DNA from: DAOTZU01 sp034433995
GTDB taxonomy: Bacteria; Chloroflexota; Anaerolineae; UBA1429
Direction: 5' to 3'
Length of the DNA stretch: 40,222 nucleotides
Assembly: GCA_034433995.1 (NCBI GenBank)
Contig: DAOTZU010000187.1
Span: 1 to 40,222 of the forward strand
This document shows, in pieces, positions 17,090 through 25,283 of the stretch. Position 1 is the first letter of the stretch, and each line of letters starts with the position of its first letter. The position numbers were made by a program, and so were the translations under genes. The notes under the pieces were generated by a model, which was given only the letters and a program-made list of their open reading frames with translations, ran no database searches and was not told the DNA's origin.

Positions 17090-18144
17090 TGCGCATCGCC
17101 GTCTTTGCCGAAAGGCTGCAGCCGCCCTGGGATGAAGGGATCAAGAATACGGCGGTGCACATCATCCGCGCGCTGCGCCAGGCACACGAGGTCCTGGCGC
17201 TGACCGCTTTTGGGCAAGATCGCCCGGAGTTGGGCCTGCGCAACGTGCCCTCGAACCCGCTGTTGTGCAGCCCGTGGCCGGCAGCCGCCCTTGGGCGGTT
17301 TCGGCCCGAGCTGATCCTTTACGTGCCCACGGCCTGCGCCACGCTGTTCAGCTTTTGGCGGGGGCGGATGCTCAAGCTCTACGGCCGCGGGGCGCCGGTG
17401 GTTTTGCTGGCCCTGCAGGTGCGCCGCTACGGCCGCTTGAGCCGGGCGCTGATGCCCCATCTGCGGCCGGAATTGGTGTGGGTGCAGGCGGAACGCACCC
17501 GCGCCTCGTTGCAGGCTCTGGGCTGTGCCCTGCAATGGCTGCCGCCGGCGGTGGATTGCAACCGGTTCGCCCCCGTCTCGCCGGAGCGGCGGATCCTTTT
17601 GCGCCGCAAGTATGGGTTAGAGCCCCAGGCGTTTATCGTCTTGCATGTGGGGCATCTTAATCGCGGGCGGAATGTGCAGGCGCTGATGCGCTTGGCGGGG
17701 AGGCCCAACCAGCAAGTGGTCGTGGTGGGCAGCGCCAGCACGCCCCACGATGCAACCCTCGTCGCCGAGTTGCGGCAGGCGGGGGTGAAGGTTTTCGCCA
17801 ACTTTTTGGCTGAGGTCGCCGAGCTGTACCAATTGGCCGATTGTTATGTCTTTCCGGTGGAGGGGGAGAACGCGGCCATTGACGTGCCCCTATCCGTGCT
17901 GGAGGCCATGGCGTGCGACCTGCCGGTGGTCACCACTCCCTTTGGGGGCCTGCCTGGCCTTTTTCCGGAGGGGCCGGGGATGCGCTACCTTGCCGACCTT
18001 GCCTCCTTGCCCGAGCTGGTGGAGGCGGTGCGGCAGTGTCCTCAGCCGGGCAATCGGGCGGCGGTGGCGCCCTATGCCTGGGAACGAGTGATCAACGAGG
18101 CGGTGGCGGAGGCCTGGCGAAGGCTCCGCAACCCACACGCCTAA
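17089..18144 (+). CDS. Glycosyltransferase, GT4-like, lacking first EX7E Glu
   Basis: A 351-residue GT-B protein. The opening MRIAVFAERLQPPWDEGIKN fits a subgroup in which 'PPWDEG..N' replaces the glycine-rich loop. The rest is more divergent than its neighbours: VWVQAERTRASL, PPAVDCNRFAPV, then VLHVGHLNRGRNVQALM as the donor strand. In the EX7E region only the second Glu is present (LSVLEAMACDLPVVTTPFGGLP). It probably still transfers a sugar in the lipid-linked pathway, but the reduced motif makes activity less certain. Start and stop are shared or close to neighbours on both sides; a 12-base gap with AGGGGGA precedes the next gene. Confidence 0.8.
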   Translation: MRIAVFAERLQPPWDEGIKNTAVHIIRALRQAHEVLALTAFGQDRPELGLRNVPSNPLLCSPWPAAALGRFRPELILYVPTACATLFSFWRGRMLKLYGRGAPVVLLALQVRRYGRLSRALMPHLRPELVWVQAERTRASLQALGCALQWLPPAVDCNRFAPVSPERRILLRRKYGLEPQAFIVLHVGHLNRGRNVQALMRLAGRPNQQVVVVGSASTPHDATLVAELRQAGVKVFANFLAEVAELYQLADCYVFPVEGENAAIDVPLSVLEAMACDLPVVTTPFGGLPGLFPEGPGMRYLADLASLPELVEAVRQCPQPGNRAAVAPYAWERVINEAVAEAWRRLRNPHA

Positions 18145-18156
18145 GGGGGATGGCCG

Positions 18157-18876
18157 GTGCTCTCTCGCGAGGAGAAACAAGCCCTGGAAAGGCGCTATTA
18201 TCCGGCGCTCCAAGAGACGGTCTTTGGCCGCTTGGACGCCGCGCTGGACCGCTTGCTTCCGGAGGGCGCGGTGACCTTGGACGCGGGCTCGGGGCCGGGA
18301 AGCTGGCTGCTGCAGTCACGGCGGGGGCGCCTGCGCCTTCTGGTGGGGGTGGATCTCTACCGCCCCGATGCGCTCCAATTGGATGCTTTTGTCCTGGGCC
18401 GCGTGGAGGCGTTGCCCTTTGGCGATGACACCTTCGACCTGGTGGTGGCGTATCTGATGTTGGAGCATCTGCCCGATCCCGCTGTGGCCCTCAAGGAGTT
18501 TGCCCGGGTGCTCAGGCCCGGGGGGTATCTCTGTTTCAAGACGCCGGCCGTGCGGACGCCGCTTTTTCTCTTGTCCAGGCTCTTGCCCACACGCCTCCAC
18601 CGCAGGCTGAAGGTTCAGATCGGCGTGGCGGAGGACGAGGTGTTCCCCACCTATTACCGCGCCAATACCGTGGGCCGCTTGCATCGCCTGCTGACGGCGG
18701 CCGGGCTGCAGCGTGTCTGGCTGCAGACGGTGGACCAGACCTACGCCTATCTGGCCCATCGCCGCTGGACGTATGTCTTGGGCCTGCTCTACAGTCGGGC
18801 GACGGAATGGCCCCCTTTGGCCTGGTTGCGCAACCAGATCATCGGCCTCTATCGCCTGCCGGAGGGGAACCCATGA
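18157..18876 (+). CDS. Class I SAM-dependent methyltransferase
   Basis: A 239-residue Methyltransf_11-type protein starting at GTG, with AGGGGGA 6 bases upstream. The core contains TLDAGSGPGSW (40-50), VGVDLY, GRVEALPFGDDTFDLVVAYLMLEHLPDPA and LRPGGYLCFKTP. The region around residues 150-200 has basic and aromatic residues and FPTYYRANT, which recurs in methyltransferases of glycan clusters. It ends with hydrophobic stretches that may contact the membrane (LYSRATEWPPLAWLRNQI). It overlaps the next gene as ATGA. The substrate is unknown. Confidence 0.85.
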   Translation: MLSREEKQALERRYYPALQETVFGRLDAALDRLLPEGAVTLDAGSGPGSWLLQSRRGRLRLLVGVDLYRPDALQLDAFVLGRVEALPFGDDTFDLVVAYLMLEHLPDPAVALKEFARVLRPGGYLCFKTPAVRTPLFLLSRLLPTRLHRRLKVQIGVAEDEVFPTYYRANTVGRLHRLLTAAGLQRVWLQTVDQTYAYLAHRRWTYVLGLLYSRATEWPPLAWLRNQIIGLYRLPEGNP

Positions 18877-20678
18877 GCGCGCCCCAGGATTTGGTCTGTG
18901 CCCTGGCCCATCTGCTGGAGCCGCAGCGCCCCGGCGCGCCTTGGCCACATCTGGCGGAGGGCGATTTCCCCGCCCTGCTGGCGTTGGCCCAGGCCAACAA
19001 GGTGCCCCTCCTGGCGCTGGATCGTTCCGTGCCGGAGGCAGCGGCCTTTTATGGGAGCCAGGTCTTCCAAGAGGCCCTCGCCGCCGAGGGTGAGGCCTGG
19101 GCCCTGTTGCGTGGCGAATATGCTCTGGTGCAACGCGCCTTGGCCGACGCGGGAATCCGCGCTGTGGTCATCAAATCGGCGGGGATCGCCCCCTCTCTGC
19201 CCTATCGGAGCGACAACCTGGATATCTTGGTGCCCCTCGCCCAGGGGTTGCGCGCCCGGCGGATCCTCCATGATTTGCACTATGTGGAGCTAAAGAATGT
19301 TGAGGAGCCCCACAAGTTCCTCTGGCGCAAGTTCCACCTGGGCGCCACCGTCTGTGCCATCCACCTCCATGAGTTCGTCGGCTGGGGCACGGGTTTCATG
19401 GAGGACGCGGGGGTCTTGGCCCGTGCCCGGCCCGCGCCGGATGATCCGACCCTGCTCATCCCCTCGGCGGAGGATGCCCTGCTGATCACCCTGGCCCACG
19501 CCTTTTACGAGGACAAGGCCGTCAAGCTGGGCGATCTGTGGAAAGTGATGCGCCTGCTCCGGCAACCGTTGGATTGGGAGCTGATCCTGCGCCAGGCCCA
19601 GGAGCGGGGCTGGCGGGACGGTTTGGTCACCTGCCTGGTGCTGTGGAGTGCGTTGGAGCGCCATCTCTACGGCCAACACAGTTTCCCTCCGGAGGTGATG
19701 GCCGAGGCGGAACGAGACTTGCCCTTTTACTGCCGGCGTTATCTGGCCCGGCGGCTGGCCGCCGGGGACTGGGGTTTCCCCTTGGCCCTCTCCTTCCGCT
19801 TCAGCAAGCGGCATTACTATGGCAAAATCTGGCGCGACCGGGCGCTCACGCCGCGCCAAAAGGCCTTGGACGCCCTGCGCCATTCCCTGGCCGGCGTCAA
19901 ACGGCGCTTGCCCTTCCAGAGCCAGTGCCCCCTGCTGGTCACCTTCAGTGGCATGGACGGCGCGGGCAAGACGGCCCAGGCCGAGATCTTGCAGCGGGCC
20001 TGCCGCGAATGCGCCCTGCGGGCGCGGGTGGTGTGGAGCCGAGGCGGCTCCTCGCGCTGGACCGACGGGCTGATCCGCCTGGTCAAGCCGTTCCTCAAAA
20101 AACGCGCCGCGCTGGACATGGTAAGCGACACCCGCCAGGCCAAGGTGCGCCGCAAGCGGCTCTGGTTGGCGCGGCCCTGGCTGCGTTGGGGCTGGCGTTG
20201 GTCGGTGACCCTGGATCTCTTGCTGCAATACGGGGTCAAGGTCGCCTGGCCCTTGCTCCGGGGGGATATCGTCCTCTGCGACCGGTACACCTACGATGCC
20301 CTGGTGGAGCTGAGCGTCCTCAGCGGGCGCCCGCAGGAGGCGCGTTCGTGGGCCGCCAAGCTCCTTCTGGCCTTGGCGCCGCGGCCGCGCCTGGCCTATC
20401 TCTTGGACCTTGACCCCGCCACCGCCCTCCGCCGCAAGCCCGAAGAGGAGCCCGATTTCCTGGCCGAGCAGGCGGAGCTGTATCGCCGCCTGGCGCCGAG
20501 GTGGGGATTGCGTCGGATCTCGGCCGAGGCAGAGCTGGCCCAAGTGGCCGACGCGCTGACGGAGGAGGTGCTGCATACGTACTATCGCGGCTGGCGCACG
20601 GTGCTCAACGGTCTTTTTCTGGCCAACCCCGTTGCCCCAGCCCCTGCCGACGGAGACGATGTGCGATGCGCGTGTTGA
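18873..20678 (+). CDS. Two-domain protein: nucleotidyltransferase-like (NTP_transf_5) plus thymidylate-kinase-like
   Basis: A 601-residue protein starting at the ATG that overlaps the upstream stop. Residues about 1-290 resemble the uncharacterised NTP_transf_5 family: IKSAGIAPSLPYRSDNLDILV aligns with the usual 'LKG..l....Y.....R..sDIDLLV', and SAEDALLITLAHAFYED is also family-like. The metal-binding DxD is changed to N115-L-D117, so catalysis by this half is doubtful. Residues about 350-601 form a P-loop kinase of the thymidylate-kinase fold: Walker A GMDGAGKT (360-367), LCDRYTYDAL, and a lid-like ALRRKPEEEPDF. The two families are often neighbours or fused in glycan loci. The substrate is unknown; a glycan or nucleotide phosphorylation role is inference. 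It overlaps the next gene by 13 bases. Confidence 0.75.
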   Translation: MSAPQDLVCALAHLLEPQRPGAPWPHLAEGDFPALLALAQANKVPLLALDRSVPEAAAFYGSQVFQEALAAEGEAWALLRGEYALVQRALADAGIRAVVIKSAGIAPSLPYRSDNLDILVPLAQGLRARRILHDLHYVELKNVEEPHKFLWRKFHLGATVCAIHLHEFVGWGTGFMEDAGVLARARPAPDDPTLLIPSAEDALLITLAHAFYEDKAVKLGDLWKVMRLLRQPLDWELILRQAQERGWRDGLVTCLVLWSALERHLYGQHSFPPEVMAEAERDLPFYCRRYLARRLAAGDWGFPLALSFRFSKRHYYGKIWRDRALTPRQKALDALRHSLAGVKRRLPFQSQCPLLVTFSGMDGAGKTAQAEILQRACRECALRARVVWSRGGSSRWTDGLIRLVKPFLKKRAALDMVSDTRQAKVRRKRLWLARPWLRWGWRWSVTLDLLLQYGVKVAWPLLRGDIVLCDRYTYDALVELSVLSGRPQEARSWAAKLLLALAPRPRLAYLLDLDPATALRRKPEEEPDFLAEQAELYRRLAPRWGLRRISAEAELAQVADALTEEVLHTYYRGWRTVLNGLFLANPVAPAPADGDDVRCAC

Positions 20679-21625
20679 TGCTGACCAACATGTATCCCCA
20701 CGAGGCCGATCCTTCCTTCGGCACCTTTGTCTATGAGCAGGTGCGGGCCTTGCGTGGCCTGGGGGTGGAGGTGGATGTCCTGTTCGTCAACGGTCGGGCC
20801 AGCCGCTGGAACTATCTGGCCGGCTACTGGCGCCTCTGGCGGCAACTGCGCTATGTGGCCTACGATCTCATCCATGCCCATTACGTCTTTTCCGGGTGGA
20901 TCGCCCGGGCGCAGTGGCGCTTGCCCATCGTGCAGAGCTTTCACGCGCCGGGGCAGATGCACACCTATCAGGGCTGGCTCTGTCGCCGGTTGGTGCCGTT
21001 GGTGGACGCGGTAATCGTCACCTCCGCCGACCACAAGGCGCGTCTGGGCTATCCGGGGGCGCACATCATCCCCTGCGGCGTGGATTTCGAGCTCTTCCAG
21101 CCGCAGCCCCAGGCCGAGGCCCGCGCCGCGCTGGGGTGGGATCCGCGCCGCAAGATCGTGCTTTGGGTGGGCGACCCGCGCCGCGAAAAGCGCCTGGACC
21201 TGGCCTATGCCACCTATGACGTGTTGCGCCGGCGCCGCGACGACGTGGAGCTGCGGGTGGTGAGCAAGGTGCCCCACCGGGAGGTGCCCACGTATTTGAA
21301 CGCCGGCGATGTTTTGCTCTTGACCTCCGACCACGAGGGCTCGCCGGTGGTGATCAAGGAGGCCATGGCCTGCAATCTGCCCATCGTCTCCACGGCCGTG
21401 GGGGATGTGCCGGAGGTGATCGCCGGGGTGGAGGGGTGTTACTTGGCGGCGCAAACGCCGGAGGACCTGGCCGCCAAGGTGGAGCTGGCCTTGGCCTTTG
21501 GCGGGCGCACCCGCGGGCGCGAGGCCATCGCCCATCTGCAAACCCGCGAGGAGGCGCGGCGCATCGTGGCCCTCTATGAGGAGGTCCTCGCCCGCCAGCG
21601 CAGGCGCAAAGGAGGCGCCGGATGA
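20666..21625 (+). CDS. Glycosyltransferase, GT4
   Basis: A 319-residue GT-B enzyme, somewhat short for GT4. It starts with MRVLMLTNMYPHEADPSFGTFV, the common N-terminus of a GT4 group with 'P...dp..G.FV..q'. LIHAHYVFSG and VQSFHAPG complete the acceptor domain. IPCGVDFELFQP is the hinge, LWVGDPRREKRLDL the donor strand, and EGSPVVIKE the intact EX7E, followed by AMACNLPIVSTAVGDVPEV. The ATG at 20666 lies inside the end of the preceding gene (13-base overlap). It gives the full family N-terminus, which a later ATG at 20675 would clip. ATGA overlap couples it to the PssD-like gene. Confidence 0.87.
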   Translation: MRVLMLTNMYPHEADPSFGTFVYEQVRALRGLGVEVDVLFVNGRASRWNYLAGYWRLWRQLRYVAYDLIHAHYVFSGWIARAQWRLPIVQSFHAPGQMHTYQGWLCRRLVPLVDAVIVTSADHKARLGYPGAHIIPCGVDFELFQPQPQAEARAALGWDPRRKIVLWVGDPRREKRLDLAYATYDVLRRRRDDVELRVVSKVPHREVPTYLNAGDVLLLTSDHEGSPVVIKEAMACNLPIVSTAVGDVPEVIAGVEGCYLAAQTPEDLAAKVELALAFGGRTRGREAIAHLQTREEARRIVALYEEVLARQRRRKGGAG

Positions 21626-22107
21626 ACCCAAAGAGGCTGCTCATTGCCCTGGGTGAAGGGGGGCACACCAAAGAGATGTTGACCCTGGTGGATATGTTGG
21701 GCGACGATTTCGTCTATGGCTATCTCTTGGTGGCCGATGACGAGGTCTCGGCGGCCAAGATCCGCCGGCCGGGGCCCATCTATCGCGTGCGCCGCCCGCG
21801 AGATAAAGAGCACAACCTGCCCCTGGATATCCTCAAGGCCCTTCAGAGCGGCTGGCAGGCCCTGGGCGCCTTGCGCGCCTTTCGCCCGCAAGCGGTGGTG
21901 AGTTCGGGGCCGGCGGTGGCGGTGCCGGTGTCTCTACTGGCCCGGCTCTTGGGGATCAAGGTCATCTTTGTGGAGACGGCCTCGCGCATCACCGCCCTTT
22001 CCCTCACGGGACGCATCATGTATCGCGTGGCGCACCTCTTTTTTGTGCAGTGGCCTGAGCTGGCCGAGCGTTACCCCAAGGCGATCTACGCCGGGCGGCT
22101 GTTCTAA
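21622..22107 (+). CDS. PssD/Cps14F (Alg14-like) glycosyltransferase subunit
   Basis: A 161-residue protein of the Alg14 family. GEGGHTKEM (11-19) matches the glycine-rich loop 'G.GGH..em'. VVSSGPAVAVPVSLLARLLGIKVIFVETASRI is the membrane-associated acceptor-binding half, with VE(T/S)..R conserved. It ends with HLFFVQWPELAERYPKAIYAGRLF, also a family hallmark. In bacteria such proteins pair with a PssE/Alg13 subunit to add the second sugar of the repeat unit, this subunit anchoring the catalytic partner at the membrane. The partner is encoded next door, 9 bases downstream, where AGGGGGAGA is a good ribosome site. Confidence 0.87.
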   Translation: MNPKRLLIALGEGGHTKEMLTLVDMLGDDFVYGYLLVADDEVSAAKIRRPGPIYRVRRPRDKEHNLPLDILKALQSGWQALGALRAFRPQAVVSSGPAVAVPVSLLARLLGIKVIFVETASRITALSLTGRIMYRVAHLFFVQWPELAERYPKAIYAGRLF

Positions 22108-22116
22108 GGGGGAGAG

Positions 22117-22575
22117 ATGATCCTGGTCACGGTGGGCACGACGGATTTCGATGACCTGGTGCAGGCCATGGATGCCCTCGCCCCCACGCTGGGCGAGGAG
22201 GTGGTGGCCCAGATCGGCCGGGGGAAGTATCTCCCGGTGCACATGGAATACTTTCGTTTCGCCCCTTCCTTGGATCCCTACTATGAGCGGGCCAGGTTGG
22301 TGGTGGCCCACGGGGGCCTGGGCACGGCCATCGAGGTGTTGCAGCGGGGGCTCAAGCTTGTGGGGGTCAGCAATCCTGATCGCTACGACCGCCATCAAGA
22401 GGATCTCCTGCGGGCCCTCTCCGAGGCGGGGTATATGCTCTGGTGCCGCGAGCTGCGCGCCCTCCCGGAGGCCCTGCGCCAGGCCGAGGCGCAGACCTTT
22501 CGCCGCTATGAGACGCCGCCATGTCGCATCGCCGAGATCATCCGCGCCTATCTGGCCGGCAAGTACCAACGCTGA
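22117..22575 (+). CDS. PssE/Cps14G (Alg13-like) glycosyltransferase subunit
   Basis: A 152-residue protein matching the C-terminal half of GT-B enzymes such as MurG, as Alg13 does. VTVGTTDFDDLV (4-15) is the nucleotide-sugar loop, FRFAPSLDPYYERARLVVAHGGLGT the donor-binding strand and helix with conserved His-Gly-Gly, and DRHQEDLL the conserved 'H..... l' segment. It forms the catalytic half of the PssD-PssE enzyme together with the preceding gene product. It is the last gene of the long plus-strand glycan run; a 340-base non-coding stretch follows. Confidence 0.87.
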   Translation: MILVTVGTTDFDDLVQAMDALAPTLGEEVVAQIGRGKYLPVHMEYFRFAPSLDPYYERARLVVAHGGLGTAIEVLQRGLKLVGVSNPDRYDRHQEDLLRALSEAGYMLWCRELRALPEALRQAEAQTFRRYETPPCRIAEIIRAYLAGKYQR

Positions 22576-22638
22576 GGCCGGTGGCGCCGGAGCTTTGAGC
22601 GTGGAGGGGCCTTGGCGTATCTTTTTGCCCCCAAGCGC

Positions 22639-22658
22639 GTCTTGATAAGAGTCAAGAC
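22639..22658 (+). repeat. Perfect 7-bp inverted repeat after the glycan operon
   Basis: GTCTTGA (22639-22645) and TCAAGAC (22652-22658) pair perfectly around a 6-base loop. An outer CCAA (22631-22634) and TTGG (22659-22662) could extend the stem with a one-sided bulge. No T-run follows, so it is a poor intrinsic terminator; an operator or processed RNA end is possible. The rest of 22576-22914 contains no gene I can support. Confidence 0.45.
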
Positions 22659-22773
22659 TTGGCCTAACCAGCCCTGGCCTGGGAGGGCAGGAAAACTCAG
22701 GGGGGCTTCCGGTTCTTGCCCTGCTGGTAGCAAAAGTGCTCATGGCTGAGAGCTGCAAGCGCGAGCGGTCTAT

Positions 22774-22802
22774 TTGGCCCGAGATGCACCTCATGGTATG
22801 AT
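22774..22802 (+). promoter_or_regulatory. Candidate sigma-70 promoter for the secreted-protein genes
   Basis: TTGGCC at 22774-22779 and TATGAT at 22797-22802 are separated by 17 bases, matching 4/6 and 5/6 consensus positions. A start about 7 bases later would give a leader of roughly 110 bases before the gene at 22921. The leader has a small stem, GGTTG (22809-22813) with CAACC (22821-22825). Confidence 0.45.
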
Positions 22803-22920
22803 GGAACCGGTTGGGATGGTCAACCTTGTTTTGCCCCAAGATGGTTTGGACCTCGTGCAGATGGAAAATCCGCCGCGGCATGGCCGCACATTTCAACAAC
22901 CACGATAGTGAGGGATGATG

Positions 22921-25233
22921 ATGAAGACGATGCCCATCAAAGCGGCTTTGGTGTTGCTCTTGGCCGCTCTGCTCGTTTCCCTGGGGCCGGCATCGGCCTG
23001 GATGCCCACCCAGGAGGCGCCCTCCGCCGATAAAGGGGCGTCCATCTCTGGCCCGCTGGAGGTGGCGGGGGCCGTCCTGGATACGGGCCTGCCCCCGGCC
23101 CATGACCAGCTCGCCGGCGCCCAGATGCAATGGGTGCCCACCGGCGCCACGCCCGGCTTTTATGCCGCCCGGGATAACCGCAACGTGGACCCCGCCGAAT
23201 ACGGCGTGGTGGGCGGGCACCAGTCCTTCTACTGGGACCAGTTAGAGCCGGCCGAAGGGAGCTATCGCTGGGATATCATTGATGGCTTTATCGCCAACCA
23301 GGTGGCCAAGGGCAAGAAGGCGGCCTTTGGCATCATCACCTTTAACGGGCGGGCCAACCAAAACAACCCTTCCAACCCGCCCATCCGCGTGCCGGCTTGG
23401 GTCTTTGCCGCCGGCGCGACCAAGGTCACGTGCCCGGATGGCTTCCAAATTCCCGAGTATTGGAACGCCGTCTATAAGCAAAAATACCGCAATTTCATCG
23501 CCGCCCTGGCGGCGCGCTACGATGGCCACCCCAATGTGGAGTTTATCCAGATCGGCGTGGGCAAGTTCGGTGAGACCCAGCCTTGCGACGACCAGGATAA
23601 CCCCTATGTGAAGGCGGCCCTGGAGGCCGATGGCTTGACCGAATATACCTGGCCCTACATTGTCAACGACATCACCGATATGTACGCCGATAATTTTCAT
23701 CAGACCAAGCTGCTCCTGCCCAACGCGCCCCGGTTCACCATTGAGCCCGACCGCCGCACCTTCACCGATCACGCCATCTCCAGGGGTGTGGGGCTCTTCC
23801 CGGCGGGCATCTATGCCGATTCGGAATGGGTGGACCTGCGCACCAAGTCCGGTTGGAACGGGGTCGGCAAGTACGACCGCATCCTTGACCAGGCCGGCAC
23901 GGACGCGCCCTGGGTGCCCGTCGCCTTTGAGATGTATGAGTATATGACCCCCAACCCCATCGAATTCTTCTGGGGCGTGGCGGCGGCCCTGAGCCGCCGG
24001 GCGGATTACGTCACCCTGGAGCGCGACGTGCTCTATGAGGGCGCCGCGGGCGACCCGACGGTGACCCCCATTACAGCCAATATCGAGGTCATCCGTTGGG
24101 CCTCGCAATATATGGGCAAACACATCAACACCACGCCCAGCGTGTGGGTGTTGTTGCGCGAATCGGCCTATGCCGATAATTATTACCCCCAGAAGGGCAA
24201 CTATTCCTGGTGGTTGACCCAAGATGACTCCATCTCCCAGGGGCGCACGGTGGTGGCCACCTACCGCGCCCCCACGGAGCTGGTGCGTGCCGACCTTTAT
24301 CCCGCCGCCCTGCGGCCGGGGATCGAGACCAGATCCGAGCTGGGCCCCTCCCGCGAGGGCTGGATCTGCCGACGCACCGACCAGGGCAGCGGGAATATCT
24401 ACATGGGCTTCAAGATTGATGACCGCTATGTCTATGGCGGCAGCCGCCAGGCCACCATCACCGTCACCTATTTCGACGGCGGCTACGATAGCTGGCGGTT
24501 GATCTACGACGCCGCCACCGACGCCAACAAGGTGGCCGGCACCATCACCAAGACCAACTCGCGCACCTGGAAAAAGGCCACCTTCACCGTGCCCGATGCC
24601 CGCTTTGCCAATTCCCAGGCGGGCGGCACCGATTTTCGCATCGATTGCCTGAACGACGGCAACGAATACATCCACATGGTGGATGTGCGCCTGGGCGGTG
24701 GCTCTGGCCAGACCTATAGCATCAACCTGACCACCGCCAACGGCGGCTGGAATCTGGTCTCCACGCCGTTGGTGCCCACGGCCACCGCCGTGGCCGACTT
24801 CCTGGCCAGCATCGCCGGCAAATATGACCTGGTGCAGGCCTATTATGATGGCACGTGGCATTCCTATCCCGGCGGCGATCTCACCACCATCAACGAAAAG
24901 ATGGGGCTGTGGATCCATGTCACCCAGAATTGCACCTTGGTGATCAACGGCCAGCCGCCCACCTCCACCACCATCAACCTCACGGCGGCCAACGGCGGCT
25001 GGAACCTGATCGGTTGGCCCAGCGGCAGCACCCGCTCCCTCGCCACGGCCCTGGCCGGCATCGCCGGGCAGTATGACAAGGTGTACGCTTTCCATGCGGC
25101 CGACCTGGCCGACCCGTGGAAGCTCTACAATCCTGCGGTGCCCAGCTATGCCAACGACCTGCAGAATATGGAGCCGGGCAAGGGATACTGGATCCATGTC
25201 ACGGCGGATTGCAGCTTGGTGGTGCCTTACTGA
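22921..25233 (+). CDS. Secreted TIM-barrel (glycosidase-like) protein with two C-terminal GWNL modules
   Basis: A 770-residue exported protein. Three ATGs run in tandem (22915, 22918, 22921); AGGG at 22911-22914 fits the third best. A signal peptide (MKTMPIKAALVLLLAALLVSLGPASA) precedes a barrel-like region with FYWDQLEPAEGSYRWDIID, KKAAFGIITFNG and EFIQIGVGKFGE. These match the '...W..leP..G.Y.W...D' and 'GxWGE' features of clan-A-like glycoside hydrolases; Glu in KFGE (about residue 218) is a candidate acid/base. A beta-sandwich-like section follows (about 430-595). Two repeats of about 80 residues start near 601 and 684, each with INLT.ANGGWNL and ending WIHVT..C.LV. It probably acts on an extracellular or cell-surface glycan. 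The family number and substrate are not determinable by eye. Confidence 0.72.
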   Translation: MKTMPIKAALVLLLAALLVSLGPASAWMPTQEAPSADKGASISGPLEVAGAVLDTGLPPAHDQLAGAQMQWVPTGATPGFYAARDNRNVDPAEYGVVGGHQSFYWDQLEPAEGSYRWDIIDGFIANQVAKGKKAAFGIITFNGRANQNNPSNPPIRVPAWVFAAGATKVTCPDGFQIPEYWNAVYKQKYRNFIAALAARYDGHPNVEFIQIGVGKFGETQPCDDQDNPYVKAALEADGLTEYTWPYIVNDITDMYADNFHQTKLLLPNAPRFTIEPDRRTFTDHAISRGVGLFPAGIYADSEWVDLRTKSGWNGVGKYDRILDQAGTDAPWVPVAFEMYEYMTPNPIEFFWGVAAALSRRADYVTLERDVLYEGAAGDPTVTPITANIEVIRWASQYMGKHINTTPSVWVLLRESAYADNYYPQKGNYSWWLTQDDSISQGRTVVATYRAPTELVRADLYPAALRPGIETRSELGPSREGWICRRTDQGSGNIYMGFKIDDRYVYGGSRQATITVTYFDGGYDSWRLIYDAATDANKVAGTITKTNSRTWKKATFTVPDARFANSQAGGTDFRIDCLNDGNEYIHMVDVRLGGGSGQTYSINLTTANGGWNLVSTPLVPTATAVADFLASIAGKYDLVQAYYDGTWHSYPGGDLTTINEKMGLWIHVTQNCTLVINGQPPTSTTINLTAANGGWNLIGWPSGSTRSLATALAGIAGQYDKVYAFHAADLADPWKLYNPAVPSYANDLQNMEPGKGYWIHVTADCSLVVPY

Positions 25234-25283
25234 GGCGTGCGCCCCGTGCGCAAGGCACTGTTTAGCGATGGACGAGAGGAACC

